Shown here piece after piece: positions 34,379 through 43,951 of a stretch of 64,000 nt of DNA; the first letter of the stretch is position 1; each line of letters opens with the position of its first letter. This DNA is from CAYSCZ01 sp051155775 (GTDB lineage: Bacteria > Bacteroidota > Bacteroidia > Cytophagales > Cyclobacteriaceae): assembly GCA_051155775.1 (NCBI GenBank), contig DAXETV010000015.1, forward strand, positions 9,720 to 73,719. Reading direction: 5' to 3'. The translations under genes were made by a program, and so were the position numbers. The notes under the pieces are model-generated. The model did not search any database. It worked only from the letters and a program-made list of their open reading frames with translations, and was not told the DNA's origin.

Positions 34379-34918
34379 ATGACACGTGAAGAAGCTAAAT
34401 CAATATTGACCGCCATGACAGAAACAGAAAGCCTGCTTAGGCATGCCCGAACCGTGGAATTGGTAATGGAGGCCTATGCCAGAAAGTTAAACGAAGACCA
34501 TGATCAATGGGCTATAGCAGGAATGCTTCATGATGCTGATTATGAAAAATATCCGGAGGAGCATCCGCAAAAGATTGTAAAAATACTGCAAGCGCGAGGA
34601 GCACATGAAATCGCCTATGCTATTTCTGCCCACAACACCAAATGGGGGGTTCCTCATGAATCTTTACTGGACAAGGCGCTTTTGGCCTGTGATGAATTAA
34701 CAGGTTTTGTTGTGGCTTGCTGTCGGGTAAGACCTGACGGTATCTCAACACTTACCCCAAAATCAGTAAAGAAAAAATTGAAACAAAAAAGTTTTGCTGC
34801 CAAAGTAGAAAGGGACGAAATCGAAAAAGGCGTTGAGCTATTCGCAGTTGATATGACCGGGCATATCCAACACATCATCGATGCCTTAAAAGCAAATAAA
34901 GAGGAATTGCGGCTATAA
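34379..34918 (+). CDS. HD-domain metal-dependent phosphohydrolase-like protein
   Basis: The 179-residue soluble protein has HD-domain ligands His22 (LLRHARTVE), His51-Asp52 (GMLHDADYEK), His85 (ISAHNT) and an acidic CDELTG segment at about residue 108. This is the small family that clusters with HDIG-type predicted hydrolases; members act on nucleotides or other phosphoesters. Substrate unknown. It is monocistronic, with a 152-bp divergent region containing a palindrome upstream. Confidence 0.8.
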   Translation: MTREEAKSILTAMTETESLLRHARTVELVMEAYARKLNEDHDQWAIAGMLHDADYEKYPEEHPQKIVKILQARGAHEIAYAISAHNTKWGVPHESLLDKALLACDELTGFVVACCRVRPDGISTLTPKSVKKKLKQKSFAAKVERDEIEKGVELFAVDMTGHIQHIIDALKANKEELRL

Positions 34919-35205
34919 TTATTTTTCCTTTAGACCAACTTATGATCGGGGGGGGGATGGTTATTATGCTTAAATTGATTTTTTCAGAGAAAAAATGACG
35001 AATGAAAACTAACAATGAATTAACAGCCAATATAGAAAAAGAGGATGATATGTGGGCCCGTTAGATTACCTGAATTTATACCATGCCGCTGAGGCAAAGC
35101 ATGAATCCAAATCCAAACCATTCCCTATAATTTCTGCTATCACATGCCCCGCATTTTGAACATGTTCAAGATCGCTGAATACAATCAACATGAAAATATT
35201 CCTAG

Positions 35206-38200
35206 TTAAAACGTAGGCTCCTCTTCCTTCAATATAATGGCATCCACCTGTTTTTCCTTTACCTTTTGGTTAATCCTCGGGATGTCAACGGATTTTACTT
35301 TACTCCACCGGGTCAGTGCTTCATCAATTTGTTTTGTAAGTGCATCTTTTACTGCCCTGGCCTGATCGGTTGGTTTGAAATCACCAATCTCTGACATATT
35401 CTTTATATGAGCCAGTTTGTTATTGAGCCTGATCGGGAAGTTTAGCGGGTCCTGCCTGCTTTCATTCTTGGTCTGATATAATGATTCTTCGATCCTGGTC
35501 ATCTTTTTGTTTACCGAATCGATCTCAGCGATTAATTCTTTATAATCCTCCTGGCTCTTTAACCGCTCTTTAAAGTTGTTCATCTGTTCCCTCGCATCCC
35601 GTATCTGTTTGATAGTCTGGTGGGTTTCGGATAGTTTATCTTTTATTTCTGCAATAAAATCAAATTGCTCCTGAAGGTCGCTGATGCTAGATGTACTTCT
35701 GGGGTCTTTTTTGATCTCAAACACTGTTTCAGAAACCTTACCATTGAAGCTTAACCGCGCCATATATTGTCCTGGCACTGCTTTGGGGCCTTTCAGGTTA
35801 GCAGCCCACATGATCAGTCCTTCAAAGCCTTCTCCATCCGGGTAGCGCATATCCCATACAAAGCTGTTACTTCCTTTTTGTGGCTTTATTTTATTCTTCT
35901 CTTCTTCAGCGGCATTGCTGAATGATTTAATTAGCGCACCATCCATCTCCATGACTTCAATCTTAACTGTATCATTCTCGGAGACAGAATCTTTCAGAAA
36001 GTAATAAAAGCCCACGCCATTGTGATGATTTTCCCCGGCATTTGCCGGAGGATCGCCCCATGAGGGGGAACCCATACGATAGCTGGCCAGTGGCTTAAAA
36101 AGATGTACATCCTTCGATTTTACTTCTTCATTTAGCTGATGGAGTATGGTCAGGTCATCAATCATCCAAAGGCTACGGCCCTGAGTAGCTGCCACCAGGT
36201 TGTTATTTTTAATAATAAGGTCAGTGACAGGAACCTGCGGTAGGTTCAGGTCAAAGGGTTGCCAGTCGGTGCCATCGTTAAAGGAGATGTACATGCCTGC
36301 TTCCGTTCCGGCATAGAGTAAGCCTTGCTTTTCCGGGTCTGCACGTAATACACGAGTAAAGTGGTTGCTGGCTATACCATCGGTTATCTTTTTCCATGTT
36401 TTGCCATAGTCGGTAGTTTTGTACAGGTAAGGTCTGTAGTCGCCTGTTTTATATAATGTGCCAGCCAGGTAAGCACCACCATCATTAAAGGGGTTCGGGG
36501 CGATGCTGTTGTACATCAGGTATTTTGGTGCATCTTTTGGCGTAACGTTAGTCCAGTTTTTACCACCATCTTTTGATACATGGACTAAACCATCATCTGA
36601 AGCAGCCCAAAGGAGGTCTTCTTCAAAAGGAGATTCACAAGCAGCAAAAATAGTAGCATAGTACTCCACGCTGGTATTGTCTTGTGTAATAGGCCCACCG
36701 GATGACACAAGCTTTTCCGGCTCTGCCCGTGTTAGGTCCGGGCTTATGATCTCCCAGCTTTGTCCCTCATCCATGCTGACGTGTACATGGTTTGATGTCG
36801 TATAAAGTTTATCAGGATTATGAGGGGAAAAGAATATAGGGAAGTTCCACTGAAAGCGGTATTTCATGCCTTCGGCACCGTGGCCCATTGGATTATCCGG
36901 CCATACATTTACGATTCTGGTTTGATTGTTTTCATGATTCTTCCTGGAAAGAAATCCATCGTAGCTGCCACCAAAGACAATTTCATTATTATCAGGTTTT
37001 ACCGCGATATGCGCGCTTTCACCTCCGGCAGTAGGTTCCCAGTCCCTTTCTGTAATGGCTTGGCCATCCGAACGGTGCAATATACGAACGGTGCTATTGT
37101 CTTGCTGGGCAGCATATATCCGGTAAGGAAAATGATCATCGGTTGTAACCCTGTAAAACTGCGCGGTTGGCTGGTTCATATACGTCGACCAGCTTTCTCC
37201 GGCATCTTTGGATATCTGTCCGCCACCATCATCAGCAACAGCCAATAGGTTATTATTATCGGGAGAAATCCATAAGTCATGATGGTCCCCATGTGGTGTA
37301 TCTATGGATTCGAAGGTGTTGCCGCCATCATTGGATCGCCAGAATTGAACATTTAGCACATAAACCCTGTCGACATTTACCGGATCGGCATATATCCTGG
37401 TATAGTACCAGGCTCTTTGCCTCAGGTTCCTGTCCTCATTGATCAGCTGCCACGTTTTACCGGCATCTTCAGATCGGTAGAGGCCGCCTTTTTCAGCTTC
37501 TATTTGTGCCCACACGATATCCGGGTCCACGGGGGACACCGCCACACCGATTATACCTAACGGCTCCTCCGGCATTCCTTCATTATTTGAAATCTCCTTC
37601 CAGGTTTGTCCTTCATCGGTGCTTTTCCATAGAGCAGACCCCTCACCACCGCTGCTCAGGCTGTATGGTGTTCTTCTTATTTTCCAGGTGGAAGCGTAAA
37701 TTATCCTGGGGTTACCCGGTTCAAGAATAAGGTCGACTGCGCCGGCTTGTGGAGACACATAAAGAATCTTCCTCCAGGACTTTCCTCCGTCAGTTGTTTT
37801 GTAAACCCCACGTTCTGTGCTGTCTTTAAACAGGTCACCCATAACAGCTACATAAACCACCTCAGGATTGTCCGGGTGCACACGAATCCTGCCCACATGC
37901 ATACCATTTTCCAACCCTATATTTTCCCAGGTCTTACCGCCATCATAGGATTTAAATAATCCACCATATCCGGGGGAAACATTTCCTCTGACGGTACTTT
38001 CGCCTGTTCCCACATATATTATATTGTTATTTGATGGACTTACCGCAACAGCTCCTATTGATCCTCCAAAAAATCCATCACTGATGTTTTGCCAGTTTTG
38101 GCCTGCATCTTCTGTTTTCCAGACACCACCTCCGGTAACTCCCATGTAAAAAAGGTTTGGCTTGCCAACCACTCCAGTGATAGCACAGGACCTGCCCCCA

Positions 38201-38358
38201 CGATAAGGCCCGATAGATCGCCATTTTACCGCGTCAAAAAAATCTTGTGAATAAATCGGTTCATTGGATGGGTTTTTCTTTTGACCCTGTATTGAATAAG
38301 TGAGGCAAATCAAGCTGATTACTGCCATAAGATATTTGGCATCGAAAGGATTGATCAT
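35206..38358 (-). CDS. Secreted BNR/VPS10 (sortilin)-like beta-propeller protein, paralogue 3
   Basis: The 1050-residue product has an export signal (hydrophobic stretch about 9-25, ending SIQGQ). It shares the family opening WRSIGPYRGGRSCAI and about eleven Asp-box-type repeats (KTEDAGQNWQN, KSYDGGKTWEN, KTTDGGKSWRK, KSTDEGQTWKE, VSKDGGKNWTN, KTTDYGKTWKK). An Ig-like region around residues 760-880 and a long helical C-terminus (about 880-1050, lysine/glutamate rich) follow. Compared with paralogues 1 and 2 the repeat order is preserved, so these are ancient duplicates or repeated acquisitions rather than a recent copy. It is monocistronic, with a PIF1-type helicase gene 93 bases upstream on the same strand. 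Confidence 0.85.
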   Translation of the reverse strand: MINPFDAKYLMAVISLICLTYSIQGQKKNPSNEPIYSQDFFDAVKWRSIGPYRGGRSCAITGVVGKPNLFYMGVTGGGVWKTEDAGQNWQNISDGFFGGSIGAVAVSPSNNNIIYVGTGESTVRGNVSPGYGGLFKSYDGGKTWENIGLENGMHVGRIRVHPDNPEVVYVAVMGDLFKDSTERGVYKTTDGGKSWRKILYVSPQAGAVDLILEPGNPRIIYASTWKIRRTPYSLSSGGEGSALWKSTDEGQTWKEISNNEGMPEEPLGIIGVAVSPVDPDIVWAQIEAEKGGLYRSEDAGKTWQLINEDRNLRQRAWYYTRIYADPVNVDRVYVLNVQFWRSNDGGNTFESIDTPHGDHHDLWISPDNNNLLAVADDGGGQISKDAGESWSTYMNQPTAQFYRVTTDDHFPYRIYAAQQDNSTVRILHRSDGQAITERDWEPTAGGESAHIAVKPDNNEIVFGGSYDGFLSRKNHENNQTRIVNVWPDNPMGHGAEGMKYRFQWNFPIFFSPHNPDKLYTTSNHVHVSMDEGQSWEIISPDLTRAEPEKLVSSGGPITQDNTSVEYYATIFAACESPFEEDLLWAASDDGLVHVSKDGGKNWTNVTPKDAPKYLMYNSIAPNPFNDGGAYLAGTLYKTGDYRPYLYKTTDYGKTWKKITDGIASNHFTRVLRADPEKQGLLYAGTEAGMYISFNDGTDWQPFDLNLPQVPVTDLIIKNNNLVAATQGRSLWMIDDLTILHQLNEEVKSKDVHLFKPLASYRMGSPSWGDPPANAGENHHNGVGFYYFLKDSVSENDTVKIEVMEMDGALIKSFSNAAEEEKNKIKPQKGSNSFVWDMRYPDGEGFEGLIMWAANLKGPKAVPGQYMARLSFNGKVSETVFEIKKDPRSTSSISDLQEQFDFIAEIKDKLSETHQTIKQIRDAREQMNNFKERLKSQEDYKELIAEIDSVNKKMTRIEESLYQTKNESRQDPLNFPIRLNNKLAHIKNMSEIGDFKPTDQARAVKDALTKQIDEALTRWSKVKSVDIPRINQKVKEKQVDAIILKEEEPTF

Positions 38359-38451
38359 GATATGAGTCTTATTTTAAAATAATGTTTATACTGTGGTTAA
38401 ATTAATAAAATATCTTAATTATTTAATCGGAAGGTAAATTAACTTAAGACC

Positions 38452-40647
38452 TTAGTTTTCAGAAGTTTTGTTATTAAATCGTATTTCAGCCAAAGTAAAC
38501 TTAATGTCTCCATATGTGAATTCATCACCCAATTTACTTTTTATATCCCCCAGCTTATATGTTTGATATTTATCAATTACTTGTTTGATGGCATTTGTTT
38601 TTGAGGTAGACACGAACTCTGAAGCAGGAAAGTGGCCATCAGAAACCGAATTGCATAGATGGCCCTCTATGGTGCTTTCTGCCAGGCCTCTTTCCTTAGC
38701 CACCGCCTCGATAGATTTCAACTCTTGGTATAGCTTTAAGGAGATGGAGGCTGATGGGGTTTTTGGGGATTTTTTCTTCTGAGGGATATTTTTATAAATG
38801 CTATTATTAAGCTGGTTTCTGGTTAGAACTTTGTTTTCAACCGCATTACTTAGAAACAACATAACCTTCTCCATCCCTTGTCGTTGTTGATGGATTGTCT
38901 CTTTTAGTGCTTTTAACTCCTGGTCAAATTTCTTGATCTTGGGGGTTTTTTCTAATTCGGTCTTGGTTTCCTGGATTGTTATTAAACATTTATCAAGCTG
39001 TGGATTAAAATAGGCGCTGGCTTTCTCACATCGTTCTTTTAATTTGACATATGGAGAATCTGAATGATAGACATGCTGCCGGATCTCATGGCCAAATTTT
39101 TCTCCCACCGCATGAAGTGCTTCCAGTTGATGCAGGATATCGAGTGCTTTCAGTCCAAGTTGTTTTTTTATGTGCTGGCTACCTTCCTTATCAGCAGTTT
39201 TTAGAACCCTTCGAGACTGATCTATGATTCTGGAAAAGTTAAAAGCAGATTCTGTGAAGTTAACTACAAATGCTTTTCTGTCTTCTTTTAATTCCTTTTT
39301 CAGGGTTTCCAGATCATTTTTTTGATCATTAAACTTTCTTAAGGAAGGATCAATCGTTACCCCGTGATTGGACATAGGATGAGACAAAATGAGCCCTTCC
39401 AGGGAGGTTAACCTTGACAATGCAACATACAATTGTCCAGAGGCAAATATGTTGGACAGGTCCAGGATTGCTTTTTCAAATGTAAGGCCCTGGCTTTTAT
39501 GTATGGTAATTGCCCAGGCTAGTTTTAAGGGATACTGCCTGAAGCTGCCAATAATTTTTTCCTCGACGGTATTGGTGTCTTTATTTAGCAGATACCTTCG
39601 GTTATTCCATTGATATGGTTCCACGGATATAATCTCACGCTCACTTTCAACCCGTACCTCATCTTCTGAAAGCTCTTTTATCATAGCAATTTTGCCATTG
39701 TAGTATCTCTTATCCGGTGAAGGGTCATTTTTGATGAACATCACCTGAGCACCAACCTTCAGTTCAAGTTTTTTGGAAATGGGGTATAGGTTTTCAGGGA
39801 AATCACCGGTTATTTCAGCTTCATAGGGATATGTTTTGCTTTCTATGGAATTAAGTGCTCGTTGGTTGATTCTGTCAACCTTATAGTTATGTGTGCTAAG
39901 CTGGATAAACTTTTGATCATTATCGGGCTGAAAATCAGGATTGTAGTAATGGTTTAATCTTTTGATATCCTCATCATCGAGGTGGTTGTTACGTATCCGG
40001 TTCAATATTTCAATAAACTTTGGGTCACTTTGCCGGTAAATCTTTTCTAATTCGATGTATAAGGGAGGCGTATTTTTAAGTGCCCAGGCATCAAAAAAGT
40101 AAGCGCTATTATAAAAGCCGGAAAGCACTTCCCTTTCAGCATCTTTTACCACCGGAGGCAGTTGTAAAAGATCTCCTATAAAAAGTATTTGTAACCCGCC
40201 GAAGGGAATATCCTTTGATTTTCGCAAATATCTCAGGATGTGGTCAATGCAATCGAGGAGGTCTGATCTTAGCATGCTTACTTCATCAATGATGAGCAGT
40301 TCCAGTTCATTGATCAGGTTTCGCTTGGTATTGTTGATCTTATAATTTTTGAAAAGGCTTTGAGGTGTATTAAATTTTAATTGAGAAAGGTTATTGTAAT
40401 TAAGATCAACAGACTCTGGTATAAAAGGCCCGAAAGGCAGCTGAAAAAATGAATGAAGGGTAACACCACCGGCATTAATAGCAGCAATTCCTGTAGGTGC
40501 TGTTACTACAGTATTTTTAAAAGTCTGCTTGATGATGTTTTTAAGGAAGGTAGTTTTTCCTGTACCGGCTTTTCCGGTTAAGAACACATGCCGATTTGTG
40601 GTGTTAACATACCGCTTGGCCAGGTTTGCGATCTCGTTAGCCTCCAT
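38452..40647 (-). CDS. PIF1-like ATP-dependent DNA helicase with C-terminal winged-helix-like domain
   Basis: The 731-residue helicase has Walker A GKAGTGKTT (about 24-32), APTGIAAINAGGVTLHSFF (motif Ia), Walker B LLIIDEVSML (about 114-123) and later motifs ending in AWAITIHKSQGLTFEKA and YVALSRL. These define the PIF1/RecD2-like superfamily 1B. After a basic coiled region (about 440-600), the end contains a helix-turn-helix-like element, AVAKERGLAESTIEGHL, as in RecQ-type HTH_40 domains. It probably unwinds forked or G-quadruplex DNA during replication or repair. Confidence 0.85.
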   Translation of the reverse strand: MEANEIANLAKRYVNTTNRHVFLTGKAGTGKTTFLKNIIKQTFKNTVVTAPTGIAAINAGGVTLHSFFQLPFGPFIPESVDLNYNNLSQLKFNTPQSLFKNYKINNTKRNLINELELLIIDEVSMLRSDLLDCIDHILRYLRKSKDIPFGGLQILFIGDLLQLPPVVKDAEREVLSGFYNSAYFFDAWALKNTPPLYIELEKIYRQSDPKFIEILNRIRNNHLDDEDIKRLNHYYNPDFQPDNDQKFIQLSTHNYKVDRINQRALNSIESKTYPYEAEITGDFPENLYPISKKLELKVGAQVMFIKNDPSPDKRYYNGKIAMIKELSEDEVRVESEREIISVEPYQWNNRRYLLNKDTNTVEEKIIGSFRQYPLKLAWAITIHKSQGLTFEKAILDLSNIFASGQLYVALSRLTSLEGLILSHPMSNHGVTIDPSLRKFNDQKNDLETLKKELKEDRKAFVVNFTESAFNFSRIIDQSRRVLKTADKEGSQHIKKQLGLKALDILHQLEALHAVGEKFGHEIRQHVYHSDSPYVKLKERCEKASAYFNPQLDKCLITIQETKTELEKTPKIKKFDQELKALKETIHQQRQGMEKVMLFLSNAVENKVLTRNQLNNSIYKNIPQKKKSPKTPSASISLKLYQELKSIEAVAKERGLAESTIEGHLCNSVSDGHFPASEFVSTSKTNAIKQVIDKYQTYKLGDIKSKLGDEFTYGDIKFTLAEIRFNNKTSEN

Positions 40648-40699
40648 TGTGTTAATTTAATTTTTTTAAGTCATTTTTATGTATTAATCACAAATTTTC

Positions 40700-40945
40700 A
40701 TGGATGCAGATAGTGAAATAAAAGCGCTTCAGGAAAAAATTGATCAGCTTGAGGAAGAATTGTTCAATTGCCAAACGAACAGTAAATTGCTTAAAAACCA
40801 GAATATTGCCTTAAAGGAGTTCCTCGGTAACCTACTTGACAGTTGTCGTTCCCTAAAAGACTCAGACCTTGAATTGTACAAGATCGTTGAAAACCTGACC
40901 TTCAATATCCATGTGTTCTTAAAAGACAATAACATCAGGATTTAG
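40700..40945 (+). CDS. Small coiled-coil protein, unknown function
   Basis: The 81-residue cytosolic protein is predicted almost wholly helical with a leucine/glutamate heptad pattern (IKALQEKIDQLEEELFN, then LLKNQNIALKEFL). No family recognised. It is divergent from the helicase gene and sits 60 bases before the NagZ fusion start, in the same direction, so co-transcription with it is possible. Confidence 0.6.
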   Translation: MDADSEIKALQEKIDQLEEELFNCQTNSKLLKNQNIALKEFLGNLLDSCRSLKDSDLELYKIVENLTFNIHVFLKDNNIRI

Positions 40946-41005
40946 TTGGCAGTAAGAAGGAATTTCGTTTTTGACTGGTAAAGTTGGTTGGTTATCTTAG
41001 CTTTT

Positions 41006-43951
41006 ATGAAAAAAGTACTCTTGATTTTAGTATTGATACCTGCCGCTTTAAGTGCTCAACCTTTTTTATCCCCCCCGAAGCTTGATCCGGTATTCATCAA
41101 CCAGGGGCAGGAATGGGTCGATTCTTTAATGGCTGAGATGAGCCTAAAAGAGAAAATTGGGCAATTGTTTATGGTTGCAGCGTATTCTAACCGTGATAGC
41201 AAACATGAACAGGAATTAAAAAATCTTATTGAAACATATGGTATTGGTGGATTAATATTTTTCCAGGGAGGTCCGGTTAGGCAAGCCAGGATGACAAATC
41301 GATTGCAGGAGGCTTCAAAAATTCCTCTGCTAATTGCTATGGATGCGGAATGGGGCGTGGGAATGCGTCTTGATTCCACCATTAGCTTTCCTTATCAAAT
41401 GCAGCTAGGGGCCATTCAGGACGATAAACTTATATATGATATGGGCGTGGAAATAGGCCGGCAGTTAGCCAGGCTTGGCGTTCAGATAAACTTTGCACCG
41501 GTTGTGGATATTAATAATAACCCTGATAATCCGGTTATTGGTTTTCGGTCATTCGGAGAACAAAAGGAAAAAGTTACCAACAAGGGATATCAATACATGA
41601 AGGGGCTGCAGGATGCTGGTTTGATTGTCACGGCAAAGCATTTTCCGGGCCATGGAGATACTGGAACGGATTCTCATAAAGACCTTCCGGTATTGGATTT
41701 CTCAAGGGAAAGAATTGATTCATTGGAGTTGGTACCCTTTAAAAGTTTGATCAACAGAGGCCTGACTGGTATTATGGTTGCTCATATGAACATCCCCCAA
41801 TTGGATGATAGGGATAACCTTCCCACCACTTTATCAGAGCCGGTAATCAGGGATTTGTTAAGAAAAGACCTTGGGTTTAAAGGAATAATCTTTACTGATG
41901 CGCTGAATATGCAAGGTGTGACCAAACACTTTGAGCCGGGTGAAATTGAGGTCAGGGCCTTAAAGGCAGGAAATGATGTGTTGTTATATCCCAGTGATGT
42001 ATTGAAAGCAATTGAGCGTATATATGAGGCCGTGGATAAAGGCTGGCTGACGGAAGGCCAGATCAATGATAAATGCCGTAAGGTCTTGTCAGCTAAATAT
42101 ATTACCGGATTAAGCACATATAAACCTGTCCCACTTGATGGGCTTAAAGAAGATCTGAATAGTGAAAGGGCAATACTTCTAAAGCGCGCACTAATAGAGC
42201 ACTCGATCACCGTGATAAAAAATGATGAGAAAACCATACCTGTAAAAACAATAGATAGTGTGAAAATCGTTACCCTTTCTATTGGAAAAATTAAAGAATC
42301 GACCTTTCAAAAAATGTTAGGTAAGTACACGCTTACGGATAACTATAACCTTAGCGGGAAAGCTGGTCAGAAAACGATTCAAAGGATTAAAAATAAAATC
42401 GTTGATTATGATTTATTAATAATCGGCCTTCATGATACCAGGAAACGACCATATAATTCGCGGATTTACAGCGACGATATTTACGATTTTATAAATGAGC
42501 TCGCCGGATATGATCGAGTGGTTTTATCCTCATTTAGAAATCCCTACTCATTGAACAGAATCCAAAATATCAGCAGTGTAAGCACGCTGATCACTACTTA
42601 TGAAGATACTGATTTGCATGAAGAGTTAGCGGCTCAATTGATCTTTGGCGCAATAGGTTCCAGGGGACGTCTTCCGGTAAAAGTTAATGGCAAGATCAAT
42701 GTAAATGATGGGGAAGACACAGAGGGAGGTATGCGTTTGAAATATACCATCCCATTAGAAACAGGGATGAATGGAAGAAGATTAGAACAAAGAATAGATA
42801 GAATTATCAATAAAGGTCTTCAGCAAAAAGCGTATCCGGGTGCTCAGGTACTCATTGCCAAAGATCAGAAAGTGATTTTTCATAAAGCTTATGGGTATCA
42901 TACATATGAAAACGAACAACCTGTTGCAATTGATGATATTTACGATCTGGCCTCCATAACGAAAGTGACAGCCCCTTTAGCAGGATTAATGAAATTACAT
43001 GATAATGGAAAGTTCGACCTGGATAAAGAATTTGGTGATTATTGGAAATTTGGATGGTTTAATAAAAAGAACAAGCTATTGATGCGGGATGTCCTTGCCC
43101 ATCAATCCGGACTAAAAGCCTGGATTCCCTATCATGAAACCACAACAAAGAAAAGCGGAAAGTATCGCTCAAAAACATTAAGTGATCGACAATCCCCAAA
43201 ATACCCGATAAGGCTGTCTGACAGCCTTTTTTTATATAAAGATTACAGGGATAAGATCTACAAAATGATCAGGAAGTCTGATTTGAACGAAGATCAGGGC
43301 TATGTTTATTCAGGCCTGCCGTTTTACTTGTTTCCTGAGATAATCAGAAAACTTTCCGGTGAGATATATGATGCATTTTTACGCAATAACTTTTACGATC
43401 CATTAGGTGCTAATACAATGGGCTTCAACCCGTTGATGCAATTCAACAAAGAAAGGATTATACCTACAGAAAAGGATGACTTTTTTCGGATGACTCAATT
43501 ACATGGTGTTGTACACGATGAAGGCGCAGCCATGATGAACGGCTTGTCAGGTAATGCAGGTTTGTTTAGCACTGCAAATGATCTGGCGAAAATGTGGCAG
43601 ATGTACCTGAATGGGGGAAATTATGGTGGAAGACAATATATCTCCAGCCAAACCTTAAGAAAGTTTACTTTGTGTCAATATTGTGAAAAAGGTAATAGGA
43701 GAGGACTAGGCTTTGATAAACCATTGATAGAATATGAATTCGGGAAAAGCAGTGTTGCGGAACAGGCCAGCTCCATTAGTTTTGGTCATTCCGGTTATAC
43801 GGGCACTTTTGTGTGGGCTGATCCGGTATATGATCTCTTATATATTTTTTTATCAAACAGGGTCTATCCAACCCGGGAGAACAGAAAATTATATGAATTA
43901 AATATCCGGCCGGATATTCATACGGTTATTTACGAAGAAATGGGTTTGTAG
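41006..43951 (+). CDS. Beta-N-acetylhexosaminidase (GH3, NagZ-like) fused to a class C serine hydrolase
   Basis: The start is the ATG at 41006, giving a signal peptide (MKKVLLILVLIPAALSAQ). The N-terminal half (about 20-370) is GH3 with KHFPGHGDTGTDSHKDLP and the nucleophile segment IFTDALNMQGV; this family releases GlcNAc from peptidoglycan fragments. The middle (about 380-580) is a C-terminal GH3-type region. The last third (about 620-981) is a serine hydrolase with Ser-Ile-Thr-Lys in LASITKVTAPLA, YSGLPF in place of the Y-x-N box, and HSG in FGHSGYTG. This fusion is known in Bacteroidota and would couple two steps of cell-wall recycling outside the inner membrane. Its 3' end overlaps the kinase gene on the other strand by 22 bases. 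Confidence 0.9.
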   Translation: MKKVLLILVLIPAALSAQPFLSPPKLDPVFINQGQEWVDSLMAEMSLKEKIGQLFMVAAYSNRDSKHEQELKNLIETYGIGGLIFFQGGPVRQARMTNRLQEASKIPLLIAMDAEWGVGMRLDSTISFPYQMQLGAIQDDKLIYDMGVEIGRQLARLGVQINFAPVVDINNNPDNPVIGFRSFGEQKEKVTNKGYQYMKGLQDAGLIVTAKHFPGHGDTGTDSHKDLPVLDFSRERIDSLELVPFKSLINRGLTGIMVAHMNIPQLDDRDNLPTTLSEPVIRDLLRKDLGFKGIIFTDALNMQGVTKHFEPGEIEVRALKAGNDVLLYPSDVLKAIERIYEAVDKGWLTEGQINDKCRKVLSAKYITGLSTYKPVPLDGLKEDLNSERAILLKRALIEHSITVIKNDEKTIPVKTIDSVKIVTLSIGKIKESTFQKMLGKYTLTDNYNLSGKAGQKTIQRIKNKIVDYDLLIIGLHDTRKRPYNSRIYSDDIYDFINELAGYDRVVLSSFRNPYSLNRIQNISSVSTLITTYEDTDLHEELAAQLIFGAIGSRGRLPVKVNGKINVNDGEDTEGGMRLKYTIPLETGMNGRRLEQRIDRIINKGLQQKAYPGAQVLIAKDQKVIFHKAYGYHTYENEQPVAIDDIYDLASITKVTAPLAGLMKLHDNGKFDLDKEFGDYWKFGWFNKKNKLLMRDVLAHQSGLKAWIPYHETTTKKSGKYRSKTLSDRQSPKYPIRLSDSLFLYKDYRDKIYKMIRKSDLNEDQGYVYSGLPFYLFPEIIRKLSGEIYDAFLRNNFYDPLGANTMGFNPLMQFNKERIIPTEKDDFFRMTQLHGVVHDEGAAMMNGLSGNAGLFSTANDLAKMWQMYLNGGNYGGRQYISSQTLRKFTLCQYCEKGNRRGLGFDKPLIEYEFGKSSVAEQASSISFGHSGYTGTFVWADPVYDLLYIFLSNRVYPTRENRKLYELNIRPDIHTVIYEEMGL

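Noticed and set aside
35066..35191. A 41-codon minus-strand frame after the third BNR gene, starting MLIVFSDLEHVQNAGHV
   Set aside because: It looks protein-like but is short, has no ribosome-binding context and no family I recognise. It could be a remnant; there is not enough support to list it as a gene.
36820..37248. Open frame of 142 codons opposite the third BNR gene
   Set aside because: It lies wholly antisense to a well-supported secreted protein with intact repeats, has no signal or recognisable motif, and similar shadows occur opposite all three repeat-rich genes.
38369..38382. TTATTTTAAAATAA palindrome upstream of the third BNR gene
   Set aside because: It consists only of A and T, so symmetry of this length is not informative in such DNA.
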